Part shown: one piece after another, positions 14,741 through 23,955 of the stretch | Layout: each line of letters begins with the position of its first letter | How positions within the stretch are numbered: position 1 is the stretch's first letter | NCBI GenBank assembly: GCA_030652805.1 | Contig: JAUSPT010000034.1 | Coordinates: 1-25,904, forward strand | Length of the DNA stretch: 25,904 bases | Direction: 5' to 3' | DNA from: a bacterium | GTDB lineage: Bacteria > JAHJDO01 | Notes under the pieces: generated by a model | What the model was told of the DNA's origin: nothing | Seen by the model: the letters and a program-made list of their open reading frames with translations, nothing else | The model's database searches: none | Made by a program: the position numbers and the translations under genes

Positions 14741-15827
14741 TATTTCTCTTTGCTATTCTTTCTAAAATTACAATAATTATGAATATACACACAGTTTGAA
14801 CCAATAGTACACCTGCTCCCCATATATTAGCAAAACAAAGCAGTAAAGCATTAATCCCTACACAGAAGGTAACCAGATAAATAAACCATACTGCCTGTTT
14901 CTGTGTCATTCCTAGATTAACAAGCCTATGTGAAAAATGATTTTTATCGCCCTCTGAAACAGGTTTTCCATTTTTAATCCTTACAGCTAACACAAAGATC
15001 GTATCAAAAATTGGCACTCCAAGTATTAAAACAGGCATAATTACAGGGAACAATGTAGGGCTGCTCTTTGTATAATAGGAGCTTACAACTGCTAATACAG
15101 CCAGTATATAACCTATAAACATACTACCTGCATCGCCCATAAATATCCTGGCAGGATGCATATTATAACGCAAAAAGCCCAATATGCTTCCAGCAAAAGC
15201 TGAAAGTATTGTTGCAGTAAAAACCTGACCTTGTAATGCTGTTATTGCGAAAAATATTATAGATGCAATAAATGCCACACCTGCTGAGAGTCCATCCATA
15301 TTATCCAGCAAGTTAAATGCATTTGTAATCCCAACTATCCATATAAGTGTGATAATACTGCTAATAAAATTGTTCTCTATAAAAAGTGTTATTCTTATAC
15401 CAAAACTAATAAGCAGTAATGCAACCATTATCTGTGCCATTAGTTTTGTCTTTGCGGATAATTTGTAAATATCGTCAACCAGCCCCAACCCCAATATAAG
15501 TATTCCACTAAACAAAATAACAACTAGTTTGGGTAACACAGCCTTTATTGAAACGATTTCACTGAGTAAAAAATCAGGCATTAAGTGTGTTAGAGAAAAA
15601 ATCTCAGAACAAAAGAAGAGTATCAACAAATTTATAAGCACTGTTCCTATAAATGCTATACATATTGCTACTCCTCCAAGTAATGGTTTAGGTTTTAGAT
15701 GTATCTTCCTGTCGTCCGGTTGATCAAGTATGCTATGACTTATTGCAAATTTCCGAGCAACAGGAACCAGGATAAGACTTAAAAGGAAGGGCACTATAAA
15801 ACAGCAAAAATAAACTACATACCACAT
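14715..15827 (-). CDS. WecA/TagO-like undecaprenyl-phosphate sugar-1-phosphate transferase
   Basis: 370 residues with about ten membrane spans of the MraY/WecA superfamily. It transfers a UDP-sugar's (usually GlcNAc) phosphosugar to undecaprenyl phosphate on the inner face of the membrane. Motifs are DDRKIHLKPKPLLGG (38-52), LGLVDDIYK with D118/D119, NAFNLLDNMDGL (169-180), GDAGS (231-235) and the C-terminal DKNHFSHRL (294-302). The last motif favours the WecA/TagO branch over MraY. GGGGA precedes the ATG at 15827. It follows the GT4 gene after 106 bases that consist mostly of repeat DNA, and overlaps the argA-like gene. It probably primes the glycan made by the neighbouring glycosyltransferases. 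Confidence 0.92.
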   Translation of the reverse strand: MWYVVYFCCFIVPFLLSLILVPVARKFAISHSILDQPDDRKIHLKPKPLLGGVAICIAFIGTVLINLLILFFCSEIFSLTHLMPDFLLSEIVSIKAVLPKLVVILFSGILILGLGLVDDIYKLSAKTKLMAQIMVALLLISFGIRITLFIENNFISSIITLIWIVGITNAFNLLDNMDGLSAGVAFIASIIFFAITALQGQVFTATILSAFAGSILGFLRYNMHPARIFMGDAGSMFIGYILAVLAVVSSYYTKSSPTLFPVIMPVLILGVPIFDTIFVLAVRIKNGKPVSEGDKNHFSHRLVNLGMTQKQAVWFIYLVTFCVGINALLLCFANIWGAGVLLVQTVCIFIIIVILERIAKRNNDKKSESS

Positions 15828-15865
15828 ATACTAATCCCCAAATTATGTAAATTCTATGGATAAAA

Positions 15866-15996
15866 CTCGAAATCCGAATATCAAAATCCTAAACAAATCC
15901 AAAATCTTAATTTTCAAAATTCCAAACATTGTTTCAGTCATTTGTGCTTTGGTCATTTGATATTGTTTCGTATTTCGTGCTTCGTGCTTCGAATTT
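15866..15996 (-). repeat. Dispersed repeat, copy 2 (inside the GT4 3' end)
   Basis: Reverse-complement match of 200-328. The first half forms the last 20 or so codons and the stop of the GT4 gene; the second half fills the gap to the WecA-like gene. Confidence 0.85.
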
Positions 15997-17166
15997 AATT
16001 TTTTTTGTAATTAGATTATCATATATTCCTTTTATTTTATCAATCATTGTTTCTATGCGAAATGCCGGATCCACAAGTTTTTTACCATTTATGCCCATTT
16101 TCTCTGCCTTTTCTGCATTATTTAGCAAATCTATTACTCTATCTGATAGTCCTTTAGTATCTTTAGGCCTAACAAGATAACCTGTGTAGCCCTTATGCAC
16201 TAATTCCCTGGCACCATCAATATCAAAGCTCACTACAGGCTTGGACATTGCCATTGCCTGAGGTATAACTCTTGCCAACCCTTCTCTTAATGAAGTATGC
16301 ACAACTACATCCATTGCAGCGATAAATCTTGGCACATCATCATGCGGGACAAGTCCAGCAAAAATAAATCTATCTTTTAATCCCATTTGCCTAACCATCT
16401 CTTCTAATTGTCCCCTTAAAATTCCATCTCCTACAATTAAAAAATATACATTCTGCACGCACTCCGAAATATATTTCGATGCGCTGATAAAATATTCATA
16501 GCCCTTTAAAGGGAAAAGCCTTGCTACTTTACCTACAACCTTAGCGTCAACAGGCAGCCCGATATTTCTTTTTGCTTGACGGGAACTTGTTTTCTCATCT
16601 ATAAACTTACCTAAATCCATACCGCTATAAACCGTTACGTATCCATAAACAGGTTTTACGTCTGCAGCCTGCGCTTTTTGAGCCATATTTTCGCAGACAG
16701 TAATTATCTTATCTGTGTATTTCCCGGCCAATCTCTCCAAGCGGATATAAAGAAAGTTTAGAAACCTGCTCTGATACGGATGAAACGGCAAACCATGTAT
16801 TGTATGTATGATTACACTGCGTCCTGCCAGTTTTGCTGCAAGTCTTCCAATGATACCTGCTTTTGAGGAATGCGTATGTACTATATCAAAATCATTCATC
16901 CTTATCAGTTTATATAAAGATAAAAAAGCGCTTATGTCTCTAAAGGGATTTATATTCCTTGTCAGTCCGTTAATGGTTACTAAATTTACTCCGGATTCTT
17001 TTGCCTTGCTCACGAGACTTCCTTCAGGACCTGTGGTAGGCCCTGAAGCTAATGTAACATCATAGGCAGGATCCTTCATCAATCCTTCCACTGTGTACAA
17101 TGTGTTTTCCTGCGCTCCACCCAAAATCAGGCGAGTAATTATGTGAAGAACCTTTACTTTTTCCAT
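15934..17166 (-). CDS. GT4 family glycosyltransferase with repeat-derived C-terminus
   Basis: 410 residues of GT-B fold. The N-terminal acceptor domain starts VKVLHIITRLILGGAQENT. The nucleotide-sugar domain contains GKVARLFPLKGYEYFI, ILVGDG-like FLIVGDGILRGQLEE, and SLREGLARVIPQAMAMSKPV; here the second glutamate of the usual E-x7-E is Q, as in a common GT4 subgroup. It should add a sugar to a lipid-linked acceptor at the cytoplasmic membrane face. After ITKK the last 20 or so residues (FEARSTKYETISNDQSTND) come from the dispersed repeat, so the original C-terminus was probably slightly different. The start overlaps the GT-C gene by 13 bases. Confidence 0.9.
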   Translation of the reverse strand: MEKVKVLHIITRLILGGAQENTLYTVEGLMKDPAYDVTLASGPTTGPEGSLVSKAKESGVNLVTINGLTRNINPFRDISAFLSLYKLIRMNDFDIVHTHSSKAGIIGRLAAKLAGRSVIIHTIHGLPFHPYQSRFLNFLYIRLERLAGKYTDKIITVCENMAQKAQAADVKPVYGYVTVYSGMDLGKFIDEKTSSRQAKRNIGLPVDAKVVGKVARLFPLKGYEYFISASKYISECVQNVYFLIVGDGILRGQLEEMVRQMGLKDRFIFAGLVPHDDVPRFIAAMDVVVHTSLREGLARVIPQAMAMSKPVVSFDIDGARELVHKGYTGYLVRPKDTKGLSDRVIDLLNNAEKAEKMGINGKKLVDPAFRIETMIDKIKGIYDNLITKKIKFEARSTKYETISNDQSTND

Positions 17167-18356
17167 AACAATCTATCTATTCCTATTGATGCCAGCACAA
17201 TAACAGCAGGCATTAGGGGAAGTCTGAATCTCATAGTGCCGTAGAATACCATGCAAAAAATGCTGGTATACACTATAAGACAGTACAAAGGTAAAACAAG
17301 TTTCCAGTTTCGTATACTCAAAAATATTCCAATAAGAAAAAACGGAAGGATCAATCCATAAGAAAATATGCTTATTAATTTGTATTTTATGTTGGTGAAG
17401 CCGGATGTCCAATAAGGAAAAACCCTCCACAATCTCCCAACTTTTTTTACACTCATTTTAAGAAAAGTTACAGGATTGTGTCTTATAAATTCCAATCCTT
17501 TCTTAAACATATATTTAGATGCTTCAAATTCTTTCATGCTTCCTGTCTCTTCCGGCTCTATAAAATCAACGTGTCTAATGCACCCGCCAGTTTTATTCAT
17601 CGGGTTATTCCCGCTGTAAAAAACTCGCCCTGCTTCAGTAGTAATAGGAATAAATTTCTCAAAAACAATATAGTTTCTTATAGTCCAGGGCAATATTACT
17701 AAAAACATAGTTACTAAAATTATAGCACTGCCTTTAAGTCTGCGTTTAGGCACCCAAAAATAGCACATTACAAAAAACAGTCCAAATCCCATTGCAATAG
17801 GTCTTGTAAGCACTGAAAGTCCCAAAAATATACCCGCTAACAATGAGTCTTGATAGGAACCTCTTTTTACAAATCTGATTAAATATAATAAGGATAAACA
17901 GGAGAGAAAAACAAACAAAGTCTCTGTAAGAACGTACGCGCTATAGAAAACATAAAAAGGATAAAACATAGAAATACATGCAGAAATCATCGCAGCTCTT
18001 TTAGAAGCAATCTCTTTGCCAATTAAATAGGTAATAATAGGAACTAGAGAACTTATACAAACTTGAAAAATTCTTGCCGGCCAGTAACCTTGTCCAAAAA
18101 ACTTAAAAATTCCGGCAAGAATAAATGGAAAAAGAGGAGCTCTGTTTGCTAAAAGGTTTGAATCAGGCAACATGTTGAACCCATTACCTGAGGCAATGTT
18201 TTTTGCAATCAGAATGTACTGAGCCGCATCGCCAAAAAGAGAACGCTCAATGTGTATTATGTGCTGAGAAAAGAAATAGAGATATATAAATCTGACAACA
18301 AAGGAAAATAAGAAAATATAAAGTGCAAAAAGATGTCTATGTTTTTTATCTGGCAT
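17154..18356 (-). CDS. GT39/ArnT-like membrane glycosyltransferase
   Basis: 400 residues, about 10 membrane spans, PMT_2/GT-C type. The first outer loop has ERSLFGDAAQY (37-47) with D43 in place of the usual D-E pair, then NRAPLFPFIL (71-80), a typical family box. A later loop carries NNPMNKTGG. It would move a sugar from a polyprenyl-phosphate donor to a lipid, glycan or protein on the outer face; the acceptor is unknown. It is the first gene of the operon running down to 12950, behind a candidate promoter in the 100-base divergent gap. Confidence 0.83.
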   Translation of the reverse strand: MPDKKHRHLFALYIFLFSFVVRFIYLYFFSQHIIHIERSLFGDAAQYILIAKNIASGNGFNMLPDSNLLANRAPLFPFILAGIFKFFGQGYWPARIFQVCISSLVPIITYLIGKEIASKRAAMISACISMFYPFYVFYSAYVLTETLFVFLSCLSLLYLIRFVKRGSYQDSLLAGIFLGLSVLTRPIAMGFGLFFVMCYFWVPKRRLKGSAIILVTMFLVILPWTIRNYIVFEKFIPITTEAGRVFYSGNNPMNKTGGCIRHVDFIEPEETGSMKEFEASKYMFKKGLEFIRHNPVTFLKMSVKKVGRLWRVFPYWTSGFTNIKYKLISIFSYGLILPFFLIGIFLSIRNWKLVLPLYCLIVYTSIFCMVFYGTMRFRLPLMPAVIVLASIGIDRLLWKK

Positions 18357-18383
18357 TATTTATTTTAATATTATTGAATATTT

Positions 18384-18412
18384 AGTATACTCAAACCATT
18401 GTTTAGCTGCAA
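18384..18412 (-). promoter_or_regulatory. Candidate sigma70 promoter of the glycosyltransferase operon
   Basis: Minus-strand TTGCAG (18407-18412), 17 bases, TATACT (18384-18389), ending 28 bases before the ATG at 18356. On the plus strand the same gap shows only weak boxes for the divergent gene. Confidence 0.4.
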
Positions 18413-18456
18413 ATCTTATTATGCTATCCTGAAAATTTTTGAGACAAAGAAAAACC

Positions 18457-20220
18457 ATGGAATGCAAAATGGTGACATCCAAAAAAGCAGAAACAAGTAA
18501 GATTTCCGTCATGATATTGTCTCTTCTAATGCTTATTTCCGCATATGTATATACAAGTGGAATAAGATTTGGACTTCCATCTCAAGCCTTAAACAACCTA
18601 TATTTTACAAACAAAGACAGCATTCAAGCTACAATGGCAAAGATTAAGAGCTACTCCCCAGAAGAAATATGGAAAGGCATGAGAGTGCATTTAGTCTATC
18701 ATCCCGAAGAAGTAGAAAAAAAAGCGCCAAGAAATCTGTACAATTCTATAAGAAGTTACCATCCAGACGAGTATTATCTGATAAAAAGCTTATCTACTAT
18801 GAATCCAAAAGAATTGGATTTTAATCCTAATCAGTTCGTAGTTGGTGGAGCGTATCTATACTCGATAGGGTTTTTACTTTTTTTACTTTCTAAGTTTAAT
18901 TTAATTGCTATTACTTCTGATCTGGCTTTCTATTTTCTTCACCCTGAAGAGATTGCTAAGTTTTATATAGTTGGAAGATTTGTAACAGCGTTATATGGGA
19001 TCAGTATTATTGTTTTAAGCTACTTCATATTTAAAAAGGTGTTTAAAAATAATATTGGTTCATTCATAAGCAGTCTCTTAATTTTAGTCACGCCTCTAAT
19101 GTTATTAAATGCCCATTATATGTATGTTGATGTTCCTGGTTTATTCTGGATAATGGCGTGTTTGTTTGTTACAACCAAATTTATTGAAAGATTTTCCTTC
19201 AAAAAAGTTTTCTTAGCAGGTCTATTTTCTGGTCTTGCCTGTGGAACAAAGGTAACCTTTGGCGCAACTCTGATAATACCTGTAATCGGAATTCTTCTTA
19301 GTTATAAGGATTTAAAACAGTTATTTAAAGGACTTGCCTTAACCGTTGCAGTGTTCTTGCTCTTCTTTTTTGTAACAAACCCTTACTTCTTTATAACTTT
19401 TCCCAAACCTTTGATTGCCTTGAGTGAGCATACAGGTTTATCTTTTAGCTGGAGGTTCTATATTTCCAGCTTAAAATATGGCCTAGGCATTCCTCTTCTT
19501 GTTTTTATTTTAATTGGTATTCTAATTAAATTATGGCTCTTCAGAGAGAATAAACTTTTTGAAAAAAAAGCAGTGTTACTCTTCTTATTCTGGGTGCTTT
19601 TTTTCTTTGTTTTTATTTCTTTCTTTTCAAAAACATTTTCCAGGTATATTCTTCCCATTGTTCCTTCACTCATTATTCTTGGATGCAGTGGATGGTTTGA
19701 ACTATTAAGCAAGCTGAAATCCATAAAAAAGCATATCGGTTATTCTATAATCATCTTTGTTCTGTTATTTACATTCTGTTATGGAATGAGTTATGAAAAA
19801 CTTTTGGCAAAAAAAAATGTGCGGACTGAGGCAGGAGAATGGATTGCAAAAAATATAAAGCAATCCTCAACTGTTGGAATGACAGAGATTCCATGGCAGC
19901 TTCAAATGCCTCCTATAGATGAAACCAAATATAAGCTTATGATAGTGGGACATGACTATTCTGAATTGCCGAAGAAAAAGCCCGAGTATTTTATAACATC
20001 CAATATGCAGTATGGATTTAATTACACTGTTCCGGAGATTAAAAAAGGTTCTCTCTCTACAGGATTTTTTCATAACTTGTTTACGTCTCGCGAGTATGAG
20101 ATATGCAAGGTATTCCATAAGCCGCTCTCATTTTTGGGAATTAGATTCAAGCAGTTTGGCGCTTCACAGGATCTCTGGTATGTAAATCCAATCATAGTAG
20201 TGCTAAAATCTAGAGAATAG
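18457..20220 (+). CDS. GT39-like (GT-C) membrane glycosyltransferase
   Basis: 587 residues from the ATG at 18457; a TTG at 18439 or ATG at 18469 are alternatives and no ribosome site is decisive. One N-terminal membrane span is followed by an unusually long outer loop, then HPDEYYLIKSL with the GT-C acidic pair (D104/E105 from this start). About ten more spans follow, and then a hydrophilic C-terminal part of about 130 residues with TEAGEWIAKNIKQSSTVG, as in many bacterial PMT-type enzymes. It would use a polyprenyl-phosphate sugar. Its TAG stop overlaps the next gene's GTG start by one base, so the two are coupled. Confidence 0.8.
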   Translation: MECKMVTSKKAETSKISVMILSLLMLISAYVYTSGIRFGLPSQALNNLYFTNKDSIQATMAKIKSYSPEEIWKGMRVHLVYHPEEVEKKAPRNLYNSIRSYHPDEYYLIKSLSTMNPKELDFNPNQFVVGGAYLYSIGFLLFLLSKFNLIAITSDLAFYFLHPEEIAKFYIVGRFVTALYGISIIVLSYFIFKKVFKNNIGSFISSLLILVTPLMLLNAHYMYVDVPGLFWIMACLFVTTKFIERFSFKKVFLAGLFSGLACGTKVTFGATLIIPVIGILLSYKDLKQLFKGLALTVAVFLLFFFVTNPYFFITFPKPLIALSEHTGLSFSWRFYISSLKYGLGIPLLVFILIGILIKLWLFRENKLFEKKAVLLFLFWVLFFFVFISFFSKTFSRYILPIVPSLIILGCSGWFELLSKLKSIKKHIGYSIIIFVLLFTFCYGMSYEKLLAKKNVRTEAGEWIAKNIKQSSTVGMTEIPWQLQMPPIDETKYKLMIVGHDYSELPKKKPEYFITSNMQYGFNYTVPEIKKGSLSTGFFHNLFTSREYEICKVFHKPLSFLGIRFKQFGASQDLWYVNPIIVVLKSRE

Positions 20221-21689
20221 TGGAAAAAAAAATTATATCTTTAATCCTCGCTGCTTCATTTGCTGTATATGCTTACAGTTTACATAACTGGTTCTGCCTT
20301 GAAGATTTTCGACATATTGCGAATGCTTTTTTAATAAAAAGAAATTTTATTTATTTATTGAGGCCTGTAGGGTCCGACAGAATAACCATACAACCTTTCG
20401 TTTATTTCATGTATTATTTTAATTATGTGATTTTCGGAATAAAATCATGGGGATATCATCTTACAAGTATCCTGAATCATTTAATAAATATCTTGCTTCT
20501 ATTTTTTCTTGTCAAAAAGATAACAAAGGATAAACTATCCGCCTATTTTGCCTGCCTTCTTTTTGCTCTATCCTTTGCTTTTTCATCTGCAATTTTTCAT
20601 AACGCTCAAAAAGACGAACTTGCAAGCATTTCTTTTTGTCTTCTCTGTTTATTAACGTTTGGGAAATGGCTAAGAGTTAAAATTAAAAGATACTATATCT
20701 ATTCGTTTATCTTTTTTATATTTGGGTTAATGACTCATGCAAGCATTATTTTGTTTCCTGTTATCCTTTTTTTGTATTGTTTCTATATTGAGCAAAAAAA
20801 AATCGAACTCAGGATTTTTATTCCTTTTTTAGTGACTTCTCTTGGTTTTTTTCTTCTGGCAAGATACTCCTCTCCCTTAGCTGCATCAGTTTTCAGTCCC
20901 GTTGAAGGAGGAAGTGGATATAGCTTAATTGGAATTCATCCATGGAGAAACTTGGCAAATTATCTGGTAGCGCTCTATTTCCCAAATGTCACTCAAAGTA
21001 TTTCTGTTAATCTTGATAAGCTGCCTTTTTCCTCTCTTCTGATTTTTACAGTAAGATTGCTTTTGGTTATTACTCCATGTATATTTATTATGCTTTTCAA
21101 ATTCGGGAATAGGATTGTCCGCTTTTCAATTGCATGGATTGTGATTATGCTCTTTATGTGCCTTCTTTTTACATCTCCAATTTCAACATATTATCTCTAC
21201 TTTGCCTTTCCATGTTTTGCGCTTATGGTGGGAAATGGACTTTCTGTTCTCAAAACAAAGATAAAAAGGAAATTTCTATGGAAAATAGTTATGTGTGCTT
21301 TTACATGTTATCTTCTAGTCTCAATCTTTATAATTCAAGTAATTGAAAAAAAGTATGAAACAAAAGGCAAAAAGAGTTACAATGTTCTTCAAAAAATAAA
21401 TCAAAAGATACCCTTTTCTCAGGAGTTGAAACATTTCTATTTTATAAATGCTGATGATTTCAATGTAAACTTTCTTTCTGAAAATATTCAACTTTTTCGT
21501 CAGGATAGGATTATAGTCCATATTTCGCTTTTTGATACAAACGGCTCTATAAATTATGACTTACATAAAGAATACCGCAAAAAAGATCCTGAGTTTAAAA
21601 ACGTAGTTACAAATGGCGTAGCTGCATATCATAACAGCTATCTTATCAGGTTTAAAGGTGATCAGATATTGAGAATAAGAAAATTATGA
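20220..21689 (+). CDS. GT-C type multispan membrane protein
   Basis: 489 residues starting with GTG directly in the preceding stop (TAGTG). About 10-11 membrane spans are seen. The first outer loop carries WFCLEDFRHIANAF with an E28-D29 pair, then QPFVYFMYYFNYVIFG and GYHLTSILNHLINILLLF, as in TMTC/PMT-like proteins of bacteria. The C-terminal region (about 385-489) is hydrophilic and outward. Function as a polyprenyl-phosphate-sugar-dependent transferase is inferred from topology and neighbours; acceptor and sugar are unknown. A GT2 enzyme that could make the donor follows 26 bases downstream. Confidence 0.72.
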   Translation: MEKKIISLILAASFAVYAYSLHNWFCLEDFRHIANAFLIKRNFIYLLRPVGSDRITIQPFVYFMYYFNYVIFGIKSWGYHLTSILNHLINILLLFFLVKKITKDKLSAYFACLLFALSFAFSSAIFHNAQKDELASISFCLLCLLTFGKWLRVKIKRYYIYSFIFFIFGLMTHASIILFPVILFLYCFYIEQKKIELRIFIPFLVTSLGFFLLARYSSPLAASVFSPVEGGSGYSLIGIHPWRNLANYLVALYFPNVTQSISVNLDKLPFSSLLIFTVRLLLVITPCIFIMLFKFGNRIVRFSIAWIVIMLFMCLLFTSPISTYYLYFAFPCFALMVGNGLSVLKTKIKRKFLWKIVMCAFTCYLLVSIFIIQVIEKKYETKGKKSYNVLQKINQKIPFSQELKHFYFINADDFNVNFLSENIQLFRQDRIIVHISLFDTNGSINYDLHKEYRKKDPEFKNVVTNGVAAYHNSYLIRFKGDQILRIRKL

Positions 21690-21715
21690 ATAATATAGGT
21701 ATATAAACCCAATCA

Positions 21716-22456
21716 ATGTTTTTTTCTATTGTCATACCAGCTCGAAATGAAGATGAGTCTATTAAAAAAACCGTATTAAATCTTTTACAATCATTACATG
21801 AGAACTCAATATACTCAGAAATAATTATTGTTGACGATGGCAGCACTGATAAAACAGAGGAAGTAGTGAAGCATATTATAACAACAAACAGTTCAGTCCG
21901 TTATATAAAGAATATGCCCCTTCATGGATTTGGTTTGGCAGTTAGGAAGGGATTGGAAGTATATAGAGGAGACGCAGTTGCAATACTTATGGCAGATGGC
22001 TCGGACAGCGCAGAAGATGTTGTAAGATGTTATAAAAAGCTGAAAGAAGGCTATGATTGTGTGTTTGGATCCAGATTTATTAAGGGAAGCAAGGTTAAGA
22101 ACTACCCTGTTATAAAACTAATATTGAATAGGATTGCTAATTATTCCATAAAAATATTATTTGCATTGAAAACAAATGATGTAACAAATGGTTTCAAGTG
22201 TTACCGCAGAAAAGTAATAGAAGGAATAAAACCAATATTATCCGTTCATTTTAATTTAACAGTAGAACTCCCGCTTAAAGCCATTGTTAGAAAGTATTCT
22301 TATGCTGTTATTCCAATAAGCTGGCATGGCAGAGAAAAAGGAATGGCAAAATTCAGAATCAAGGAGATGGGCAGTAGATACGTGTTTATAATTTTATATG
22401 CATTACTTGAAAAATGGCTTTCTAAAGGCGATTATATCCAGCGAGAAAATAATTAA
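21716..22456 (+). CDS. GT2 glycosyltransferase, polyprenol-phosphate sugar synthase-like
   Basis: 246 residues of GT-A fold: FSIVIPARNEDESI at the start, IIIVDDGSTD (36-45) for UDP/GDP binding, and ILMADGSDSAED (90-101), the DXD-like metal site, then VFGSRFIKGS. VTNGFKCYRR and the C-terminal HGREKGMAKFRIKEMG match DPM1/DPMS-type enzymes, which charge a polyprenyl phosphate with a sugar for GT-C enzymes. No C-terminal membrane span is obvious beyond one hydrophobic stretch (VFIILYALL). It ends 9 bases before the stop of the convergent GT-C gene. Pairing with the two upstream GT-C genes is likely. Confidence 0.88.
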   Translation: MFFSIVIPARNEDESIKKTVLNLLQSLHENSIYSEIIIVDDGSTDKTEEVVKHIITTNSSVRYIKNMPLHGFGLAVRKGLEVYRGDAVAILMADGSDSAEDVVRCYKKLKEGYDCVFGSRFIKGSKVKNYPVIKLILNRIANYSIKILFALKTNDVTNGFKCYRRKVIEGIKPILSVHFNLTVELPLKAIVRKYSYAVIPISWHGREKGMAKFRIKEMGSRYVFIILYALLEKWLSKGDYIQRENN

Positions 22457-22465
22457 AGTTAATCT

Positions 22466-23953
22466 TCATTTCAATTTAAACAAGTATAATTTATATTTAT
22501 ATTCGTGATACTTGTGAATATTCTTAAAACTTTCTCTTAATCCCTTAAGTGTGTTTTCTTCATAAAGATACTTCTTAATCAATATAATTTCTCCGTTCTC
22601 TCTCATCCATTCCTCAAAGTTTTCTCTGGGTCTTTCAGAGTGAAGAAGCATCCACAATCGTTTATGCTTTCCTCCATATTGTTTGATTTGCTCTGGCTTG
22701 TCAAATGGATTTATTCTACAAATCGGAAGAATGCCTTTGTAATAATGAGGAAATCCCTCCATTAATCTTCCTAAAAGAACTACATCGTCTTTTTGTTCAT
22801 TAACAGTAATCTCATCTGTGATTGCCCGCCATGGAGTTATCATATCAACATCAAAATACTGCCTGTTTGTAAAGTAGTTATAGTTTGAATATGCACAAGC
22901 AAGTATAATTACTGTACCGACAATCCACTTGAGCCATGAATATCTCATTCTTACAATACCTGTTGCCAGTATCAGACAAAAAGCAGGCAGGCTTACTAAC
23001 AATTGTCTTGGTGCATATAACGGTAGAAATATGCCTATAATGAATGGGATAAATAACCAGAATAAAATTATTTTCTTATATTGATTATGTTCTCTAAGTA
23101 AATAAATCACTCCATAAATAAATACAATAAAAAATGTCGTAAGTAAAGGAACTGCCATGTATAGATTAAAAGGATACACAGTCTGTCCGAGAGTAAAACT
23201 ATAAAAAAAGTATGCTGCCTTAATAAAATAACCGAAAGTTGACGAGGTATAAATTGTTAAGACACTGCCCCATTCTCCATTTAACCTGGCCAGGATATTT
23301 AGTCCTATCCATGGAAGAAAAAGGCAAAGTATAATCGTATTTGTTCCAATCCAATGCCTTAGTTTTTTTCTTTTGTAAATTAATAAAAATATTCCCTGAG
23401 CAATTATAATAAACCAGCAGTAGTAGTGAGTATATACTAATAAAATGGAAACTATTCCATATATTAACCACTTATAAAATCTGTTTGATTTAGTTGATAT
23501 TACAAGCCAGAAACTAAACATTGAACAAACTGATAATAAACAGACTAAAGAATATTCCCGAGTCATTCTTGAGAACATTATGTGAAACGGTGACACAGCC
23601 AGAAAAAACACAGATAATAATGCAACCTTTCTATCAAATAGTTTCTTGAAAAAGTAATATGAGATTATAATTGTCATTACGCCAAAGATGGATGAAAGTG
23701 TTCTTACAAAAGCATCTGATATCCCGAGATTCAGCCAGAAGTGGAGCAAAAGATAATATAATGGGATATGCGGAGTGTTACGAATAAGATTTGCCAGCAT
23801 AGAGGATGCCGGTTGCAGGGCTCTATTATAGGATTCCAGCTCATCACACCAGAAACATCTGCCTTCAAGGTTAATGAAGCGCAGGATAGATCCTAAAATT
23901 AGAATTAGAATAAAGATCCATTTGCTATGTATTTTTTTTAACATAAATGTCAT
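22466..23953 (-). CDS. GT39/PMT_2 membrane glycosyltransferase
   Basis: 495 residues and about ten spans. The first outer loop has RCFWCDELESYNRA with D37/E38, the catalytic acidic pair of GT-C enzymes, followed by NTPHIPLYYLLLHFWL, the family's second box. YAPRQLLVSLPAFCLILATGI marks the later membrane core, and the C-terminal 120 residues are hydrophilic. Two N-terminal ATGs (23953 and 23944) are possible, neither with a good ribosome site. It begins two bases after the stop of the upstream GT-C gene and is the last gene of an operon whose first known member is broken by the IS at 25783. Confidence 0.85.
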   Translation of the reverse strand: MTFMLKKIHSKWIFILILILGSILRFINLEGRCFWCDELESYNRALQPASSMLANLIRNTPHIPLYYLLLHFWLNLGISDAFVRTLSSIFGVMTIIISYYFFKKLFDRKVALLSVFFLAVSPFHIMFSRMTREYSLVCLLSVCSMFSFWLVISTKSNRFYKWLIYGIVSILLVYTHYYCWFIIIAQGIFLLIYKRKKLRHWIGTNTIILCLFLPWIGLNILARLNGEWGSVLTIYTSSTFGYFIKAAYFFYSFTLGQTVYPFNLYMAVPLLTTFFIVFIYGVIYLLREHNQYKKIILFWLFIPFIIGIFLPLYAPRQLLVSLPAFCLILATGIVRMRYSWLKWIVGTVIILACAYSNYNYFTNRQYFDVDMITPWRAITDEITVNEQKDDVVLLGRLMEGFPHYYKGILPICRINPFDKPEQIKQYGGKHKRLWMLLHSERPRENFEEWMRENGEIILIKKYLYEENTLKGLRESFKNIHKYHEYKYKLYLFKLK

Positions 23954-23955
23954 TT

